Shown piece after piece: positions 5,644-9,062 of a stretch of 9,062 nt of DNA. The stretch spans positions 1 to 9,062 of the forward strand of contig JAGPKI010000057.1 in assembly GCA_018054005.1 (NCBI GenBank), given 5' to 3'. The position numbers and the translations under genes were made by a program. The notes beneath the pieces were generated by a model. It made no database searches, was not told where the DNA came from, and saw only the letters and a program-made list of their open reading frames with translations. The DNA is from Caldisericia bacterium (GTDB lineage Bacteria; Caldisericota; Caldisericia; UBA6126; JAGPKI01). Each line of letters opens with the position of its first letter. Within the stretch, counting starts at the first letter, position 1.

Positions 5644-7149
5644 TTAAACTTTTACACTATCAACAGCAATACTTTCGAGAAATTTTTGATTTGAAGGAGT
5701 TTCACTTGCCCATTTTATTAGTCTCTCTAAAGCTTCAGCAGAGTCCAAGTTGGATAAAAATCTTCTAAGAGTCCAGATACGCTTGAGTTCATCATCAGAA
5801 TATAGAAGCTCTTCTCTACGAGTCCCTGATCTCTTAATATCAACTGCTGGATAAAGCCTTCTTTCAGCCAATTTTCTATCAAGAACTAATTCCATGTTTC
5901 CTGTTCCTTTAAATTCTTCATAGATAATTTCATCCATTTTTGAACCAGTTTCAATTAAAGTCGTTGCTATAATTGTTAGACTTCCACCACCATCGATATT
6001 TCTTGCAGCTCCAAGAACTTTTTTAGGTCCATGAATTGCTGCTGTATCAAGCCCTCCTGTTAAAGTTCTCCCTGTCGGAGTTACTGATAGATTATACGCT
6101 CTTGTAAGTCTTGTAATACCATCAAGCAATATAACTACATCTTTTTTCAATTCTACAAGTCTTTTTGCTCTCTCTACTGCAAGTTCTACAACTCTTATAT
6201 GATTTTCTGGTAATTGGTCAAAAGTTGATGATAAAACTTCAGCTTTAACAGATCTTTGCATGTCAGTAACTTCTTCAGGTCGCTCATCGATAAGTAGAAT
6301 CATTAATGTCACTTCTGGATGGTTAATTGAAATACTTTGTGCTAGTCTTTTAATTATAGTAGTTTTACCAGCTTTGGGGGGAGAAACTATTAATCCTCTC
6401 TGTCCCTTACCTAAAGGTGTAATTAAATCGATGATTCTTATCGTTAAATTAGAGACATATTCAGATTCGAGTCGAAAACGAGAAATTGGGAACACAGGTG
6501 TAAGATCTTCAAATTTAGGACGAGATTTTATATTTTCAAGGCTTAAATTGTTAACACTATCAATTTTAAGTAGAGCAGGGTATTTCTCGTTATTTTGAGT
6601 TGGTAATCTTACTATACCATCAATTTCATCACCCTCTCTTAAACCAAATTTCTTTATTTGAGAAGGAGCAACGTAAATATCAGAAGAAGTGGGTACATAC
6701 TTACTTGACCTCAAAAAACCATAACCATCTGGATGAATATCTAAAATGCCATGTCCTCTTGCTGTAGGAAATTTTGATAGAATTTCTTCTTTTGTAAATT
6801 TAGTTTCCTCTTCACTTTTCTTTGTTTCAAGTCTGTTTAAGTTTTCATTGTTTGTTGTTTTCTGGATTGATTCAGATTTATAGATTTCTTCTTTAGTATT
6901 TTTGTTACTATCCTCTTTTTTTGAGGATTTAGAAATTACATCTTTTTTGTGTGTTTTATGATCAATATCTTTTTTATTAGAAGCTACTTCTTGCAAACCG
7001 TTTTCGTAAGATTTAATAATAAGATCTATCAATTCATTTTTTTTATAAATTGTGTATCGCTTAATTTTTTGTATTTTCGCAATTTTGTAAAGGTCTCTTG
7101 CGCGAAGCTTTTCTAATTCTTCCTTTGTGTACTTTTTTTGATTTTCCAA
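5644..7149 (-). CDS. rho: transcription termination factor Rho
   Basis: This 501-residue hexameric RNA-dependent ATPase/helicase ends transcription at Rho-dependent sites. A SAP-like Rho N-terminal domain (about 8-50) is followed by a lysine/glutamate/serine-rich low-complexity linker (about 52-120) that is longer than in E. coli Rho. The RNA-binding cold-shock-like domain follows (about 130-205; GILDIHPDGYGFLRS). The RecA-type motor has Walker A SPPKAGKTT (256-264), DERPEEVTDM (288-297) with the catalytic Glu, and Walker B VVILLDG (338-344). Its Q-loop region includes TGGLDTAAIHGPKK, its KGTGNMEL segment is at 414-421, and it ends with SGTRREELL (441-449). The Walker B segment reads DGITRLTRAYN, with Gly where E. 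coli has Ser266. The start is TTG at 7149, favoured by AAGGAGG seven bases upstream; no ATG fits the N-terminal domain as well. It is cotranscribed with prfA three bases downstream. Confidence 0.97.
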   Translation of the reverse strand: MENQKKYTKEELEKLRARDLYKIAKIQKIKRYTIYKKNELIDLIIKSYENGLQEVASNKKDIDHKTHKKDVISKSSKKEDSNKNTKEEIYKSESIQKTTNNENLNRLETKKSEEETKFTKEEILSKFPTARGHGILDIHPDGYGFLRSSKYVPTSSDIYVAPSQIKKFGLREGDEIDGIVRLPTQNNEKYPALLKIDSVNNLSLENIKSRPKFEDLTPVFPISRFRLESEYVSNLTIRIIDLITPLGKGQRGLIVSPPKAGKTTIIKRLAQSISINHPEVTLMILLIDERPEEVTDMQRSVKAEVLSSTFDQLPENHIRVVELAVERAKRLVELKKDVVILLDGITRLTRAYNLSVTPTGRTLTGGLDTAAIHGPKKVLGAARNIDGGGSLTIIATTLIETGSKMDEIIYEEFKGTGNMELVLDRKLAERRLYPAVDIKRSGTRREELLYSDDELKRIWTLRRFLSNLDSAEALERLIKWASETPSNQKFLESIAVDSVKV

Positions 7150-7163
7150 AATTGTTCCTCCTT
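7147..7163 (-). promoter_or_regulatory. strong ribosome binding site deciding the TTG start of rho
   Basis: AAGGAGG (7163-7157 on the minus strand) sits 7 bases before TTG (7149-7147). It is the strongest Shine-Dalgarno match in the window, and it fixes a UUG start that a codon-only reading might miss. A near-perfect site with a weaker start codon may tune Rho synthesis; that last point is inference. Confidence 0.85.
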
Positions 7164-7170
7164 AATTTGG

Positions 7171-7204
7171 ATTGTTACTATTTAAAGATTGTTGCTATTT
7201 AAAT
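7171..7204. repeat. 17-bp tandem duplication between the RNase H gene and rho
   Basis: ATTGTTACTATTTAAAG (7171-7187) is followed directly by ATTGTTGCTATTTAAAT (7188-7204), two copies differing at two positions. The second copy contains the last codons and TAG stop of the RNase H gene; the first repeats that end within the spacer to rho. It looks like a past tandem duplication that now makes up much of the 45-base spacer. No function is evident. Confidence 0.7.
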
Positions 7205-7602
7205 TTATTTGTTTTAAAAGAAATATTACATAATTCATCAGCTCTCTTGTTCATCTCTCTTGGGATATGGACTACTTTCATAAATAGAAAGTTTTTACTA
7301 ATTTCTTTTATTTTTTCGTAAAGAATCTTAATTTTAACATCTTTAACTTTGTATACCCCATTTATCTGTTTTACAAGTAATTCACTGTCACTATATACTA
7401 TCACCTCTTTTTTATCAGAAAAATTTTTTACAATATCTTCTAAAACATTAACAAGCGCCGTATATTCAGCAACATTATTTGTAGATCTTCCAATACAGTA
7501 ATATTTTTCTGCTATTGTTTTATTCCTTTCTTTGATTACATAAGCATAACTTGCTTCACCAGGATTACCGCGTGAAGCACCATCTATATAAACTTCAAGC
7601 AT
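7195..7602 (-). CDS. rnhA: ribonuclease HI family protein (small, single-domain)
   Basis: This 135-residue protein of the RNase HI fold should cleave the RNA strand of RNA-DNA hybrids. All four acidic metal-binding residues are present: D7 in VYIDGASRGNPG, E46 in NNVAEYTAL, D72 in VYSDSELLVKQINGVYKVK, and D122 in NKRADELCN. The RGNPG and 'SELLVKQINGxYKVK' segments place it in the compact bacterial/archaeal type 1 group (YpdQ/Sto-RNase HI-like) and not with E. coli RnhA, since it lacks the basic handle. It also lacks an N-terminal hybrid-binding domain. Because the DEDD set is complete, activity is likely, although some Bacillus members of this group are inactive. The ATG overlaps the stop of the upstream zinc-ribbon gene (TAATG), implying coupling; no strong ribosome binding site is visible. 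The pairing of an R-loop-removing enzyme with rho downstream makes functional sense. The gene symbol is by family and may not reflect orthology with E. coli rnhA. Confidence 0.9.
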   Translation of the reverse strand: MLEVYIDGASRGNPGEASYAYVIKERNKTIAEKYYCIGRSTNNVAEYTALVNVLEDIVKNFSDKKEVIVYSDSELLVKQINGVYKVKDVKIKILYEKIKEISKNFLFMKVVHIPREMNKRADELCNISFKTNKFK

Positions 7603-8315
7603 TACTCAGACAAATAAAGTATTCTACCACAATTTTCACAATACATGAGCATATTTGGCTCTTTTTTAAGTTTTTGAATAATACTCAATGGTATGGTTGA
7701 CTTACATACTCCACAAACATTGCCTAAAATCCTTGAAACAGACTTACCCTGTCCCATCAGATAAGTCCTATCAAAAGCTTCAAGGTATTCAGGATTTATA
7801 TTCTCTCTTAATATTTTACGACGAAGGTTAATTTCTTCAAGTATTTTTTTTGTTTCGTTTTGTTCATTGTTAAATATATTTTCTTTATCCTTCAAATCTA
7901 TTTCTGCACTTTTTAGAATTTCATCAAAACTGTTTAACATTTTTTTAAGTTCCTCCACTTCCTCCATAAGTGTTAATACAGTTTCTTCAGATTTATCCTT
8001 TTTATTTTTTAGCTCTTTAACTTTATTTTCAAGCTCAGTTAAAAATTTTGGGTTAGTAGATTTATTAGAGAAAAGTTCTTTTTCATGTTTCTTTATATTT
8101 TCTTCCAAAGTATGAAGGTTTAATTCTTCATCTTGAAGAGACTTTTTACAATCAGATAAATCTTTTGCTAATTTATCTCTTTGTGATTTAATACTTTCGA
8201 ATTTTTCTTTAGTTTCTGAAAAATTTATAAAGCTTTCTTTGGAAACTTTTTTTAATTCTGCTTCTTTATTATATAGCAATTGTAATTCATACAACAACTT
8301 TATATCATCACTCAT
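7602..8315 (-). CDS. coiled-coil protein with C4 zinc ribbon (DUF164 / zf-RING_7 family)
   Basis: This 237-residue cytosolic protein consists of a long, highly charged helical coiled coil (about 5-175, heptad-like Leu/Ile with Lys/Glu) and a C-terminal zinc ribbon. The ribbon has CGVC (C201, C204) and CENC (C226, C229), ending in CENCGRILYLSE, which is the signature of the DUF164/zf-RING_7 family (PF02591). The family is widespread and mostly uncharacterised; Helicobacter HP0958 is a member that acts as a chaperone for RpoN and flagellar gene expression, and a nucleic-acid or protein scaffold role is generally suspected. Here it is translationally coupled to an RNase H (TAATG) and lies 50 bases after a tRNA in the same direction. 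The spacer lacks a terminator and a strong ribosome binding site, so initiation at the ATG (8315) may be weak. The function cannot be read from sequence. Confidence 0.88.
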   Translation of the reverse strand: MSDDIKLLYELQLLYNKEAELKKVSKESFINFSETKEKFESIKSQRDKLAKDLSDCKKSLQDEELNLHTLEENIKKHEKELFSNKSTNPKFLTELENKVKELKNKKDKSEETVLTLMEEVEELKKMLNSFDEILKSAEIDLKDKENIFNNEQNETKKILEEINLRRKILRENINPEYLEAFDRTYLMGQGKSVSRILGNVCGVCKSTIPLSIIQKLKKEPNMLMYCENCGRILYLSE

Positions 8316-8365
8316 TTTTTAGTTTTAACACTGTTTAAATGGACCTCAAAACTTAAAGATTAAAC

Positions 8366-8438
8366 TGGGCCCTGAAGGACTCGAACCTCCGACTTGCTGG
8401 TTATGAGCCAGCCGCTCTACCGACTGAGCTAAGGGCCC
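8366..8438 (-). tRNA. tRNA with CAU anticodon, probably tRNA-Ile2 (otherwise elongator Met)
   Basis: This 73-nt cloverleaf folds cleanly. The acceptor stem is GGGCCCU/AGGGCCC, the D-arm GCUC..GAGC with an 8-base loop, and the anticodon stem GCUGG/CCAGC around loop CUCAUAA. The variable loop is 5 bases, the T-arm GGAGG UUCGAGU CCUUC, and the discriminator A. The 3' CCA is not encoded. The anticodon is CAU. It is not the initiator: the 1-72 pair is G-C, and the anticodon stem lacks the initiator's three consecutive G-C pairs. The C4-G69 and C5-G68 acceptor pairs, the UCAUAA loop and the overall likeness to known tRNA-Ile(CAU) genes favour a TilS substrate whose C34 becomes lysidine, reading AUA. 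A37 is a t6A site in either case. It heads the minus-strand unit, 50 bases before the zinc-ribbon gene with no terminator between. Confidence 0.95.
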
Positions 8439-8507
8439 CCTTTTAATAAAGCCTCCTACACAATTTGTATAAAGTAATATGAGTTAATAAATCGAATAAC
8501 CAGAATG

Positions 8508-8535
8508 ATATTAAGCACAATTAAAAAAAAGTCAA
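8508..8535 (-). promoter_or_regulatory. sigma-70-type promoter upstream of the tRNA
   Basis: On the minus strand TTGACT (8535-8530) and TAATAT (8513-8508) are separated by 16 bases, a near-consensus vegetative promoter with a T-run in the spacer. Transcription would start near 8501, about 60 bases before the tRNA 5' end. No terminator is evident between the tRNA and the following genes, so it may drive the whole unit down to tsaC. There is no clear terminator after gpsA, so read-through from upstream is also possible. Confidence 0.6.
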
Positions 8536-8625
8536 GTTTATGTATAAATAGCAAGTGTAAAACAAAATGAGGGAGCATCATCGAAGCGACCAAAGAATAT
8601 CAGTATCTAAGGTTATAAATATTAT

Positions 8626-9062
8626 TTAGAACTCTTTTTTAAGGTCACGAAGCATCAAATCTTTTATTGATTTTTTAACATTTTTCTTGTTATGCACAAT
8701 TTCATATACTTCATTACAAATTGGTAATTCTACATTTAATTTTTTTGCCATTTCTATAACTGCAGATAATGAACTTATTCCCTCTACTGTTATTTTCTTG
8801 ATTTCAACAATTTCTTCAATGCTTTGCCCTTTTGCGATTTGTATTCCTGCCCATCTATTTCTACTTAAATCACTTGTGCATGTTCCGATTAAGTCACCTA
8901 AGCCTGACAATCCATATAGAGTATCAGTATTACCACCCATACTTACAAAAATCTTTTTCATCTCATTGATACCCCTCACTATGAGAGATGATTTTGTGTT
9001 ACTACCAAGTTCAAGTCCATCACATATTCCAGCAGATATTGCAATTATGTTTTTAAGAACTC
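8626..9062 (-). CDS. gpsA: NAD(P)H-dependent glycerol-3-phosphate dehydrogenase (3' part, truncated by window edge)
   Basis: Only the C-terminal 144 residues lie in the window; the frame is open through the edge at 9062, so no start is present. The enzyme reduces dihydroxyacetone phosphate to sn-glycerol-3-phosphate for phospholipid synthesis. The visible part is the helical substrate-binding domain: LKNIIAISAGICDGLELGSN (from the edge), then NTKSSLIVRGINEMKK, with the Lys of the LKN segment and the SNTKSSLIVRG loop matching catalytic and substrate-contact segments of the family. GLSGLGDLIGTCTSDLSRNR follows, containing the very conserved GLGDL-x-x-TC and SRNR motifs. VEGISSLSAVIEMAKKLNVE corresponds to the family's VEGxxTxxA-like segment, and the end (LPICNEVYEIVHNKKNVKKS) is typical. 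An internal GTG near 8979 could be mistaken for a start, but the family homology continues upstream of it. Its product feeds PlsY, encoded about 5 kb downstream. Confidence 0.95.
   Translation of the reverse strand, partial: VLKNIIAISAGICDGLELGSNTKSSLIVRGINEMKKIFVSMGGNTDTLYGLSGLGDLIGTCTSDLSRNRWAGIQIAKGQSIEEIVEIKKITVEGISSLSAVIEMAKKLNVELPICNEVYEIVHNKKNVKKSIKDLMLRDLKKEF

Noticed and set aside
8439..8460. AGGAGG just before the tRNA as the ribosome binding site of a leader peptide
   Set aside because: No ATG, GTG or TTG follows at a usable distance, and any reading would run straight into the tRNA. It is taken as a chance match in the leader.
8626..8979. A complete short 117-residue gene starting at the GTG near 8979
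   Set aside because: The same frame stays open to the window edge and reads family-typical GpsA sequence (IIAISAGICDGLELGSN) upstream, so this is the end of a longer gpsA.

Overview
The window is low-GC (roughly 30% by eye) bacterial chromosomal DNA. It carries housekeeping genes in the genomic style of low-GC Firmicutes or of deep-branching, often thermophilic lineages (Thermodesulfobium-, Caldisericum- or Thermoanaerobacter-like). The hints are the exported 'copper amine oxidase N-terminal' stalk domain, a Rho with a SAP-like N-terminus and charged linker, a small stand-alone RNase HI, and a tRNA without an encoded CCA. The sequence alone does not fix the phylum.

Layout: (1) Positions 1-708 have no intact gene. 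They hold what looks like a badly decayed transposase on the minus strand (stop at 110-112), a small hairpin with an adjacent tandem repeat, and a 13-bp inverted repeat next to a TATAAT box just before the first gene. (2) 709-2498, plus strand, is a two-gene exported-protein operon: a PsbP/DcrB-like lipoprotein, then a secreted beta-propeller protein ending in a duplicated stalk domain, joined by TAATG. (3) 2485-8438, minus strand, is one long compact transcription unit. It reads, in order of transcription, tRNA(CAU), zinc-ribbon coiled-coil protein, RNase H, rho, prfA, prmC, plsY, and a TsaC/YwlC threonylcarbamoyl-AMP synthase. A TTGACT/TAATAT promoter lies upstream of the tRNA. Genes overlap or abut by a few bases throughout, and the last gene overlaps the convergent stalk-domain gene by 14 bp. 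(4) From 8626 to the window edge is the 3' part of gpsA, also on the minus strand.

How the genes fit together: most of the minus-strand unit concerns expression of genetic information. Rho ends transcripts, RF1 ends translation, PrmC methylates the GGQ glutamine of RF1, and TsaC/YwlC starts t6A37 modification of ANN-decoding tRNAs. The CAU tRNA at the head of the unit (probably tRNA-Ile2) would itself be a substrate of that modification. PlsY is the lipid gene in the unit: it acylates glycerol-3-phosphate, the product of GpsA encoded at the window edge.

No defence system, CRISPR array or intact mobile element is visible. The points most worth a second look are the apparent AUA start of plsY inside an ATAA stop/start overlap, a Ser-to-Gly change in Rho at the position corresponding to E. 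coli S266, the exported lipoprotein/propeller-stalk pair with its operator-like upstream repeat, and the transposase relic.
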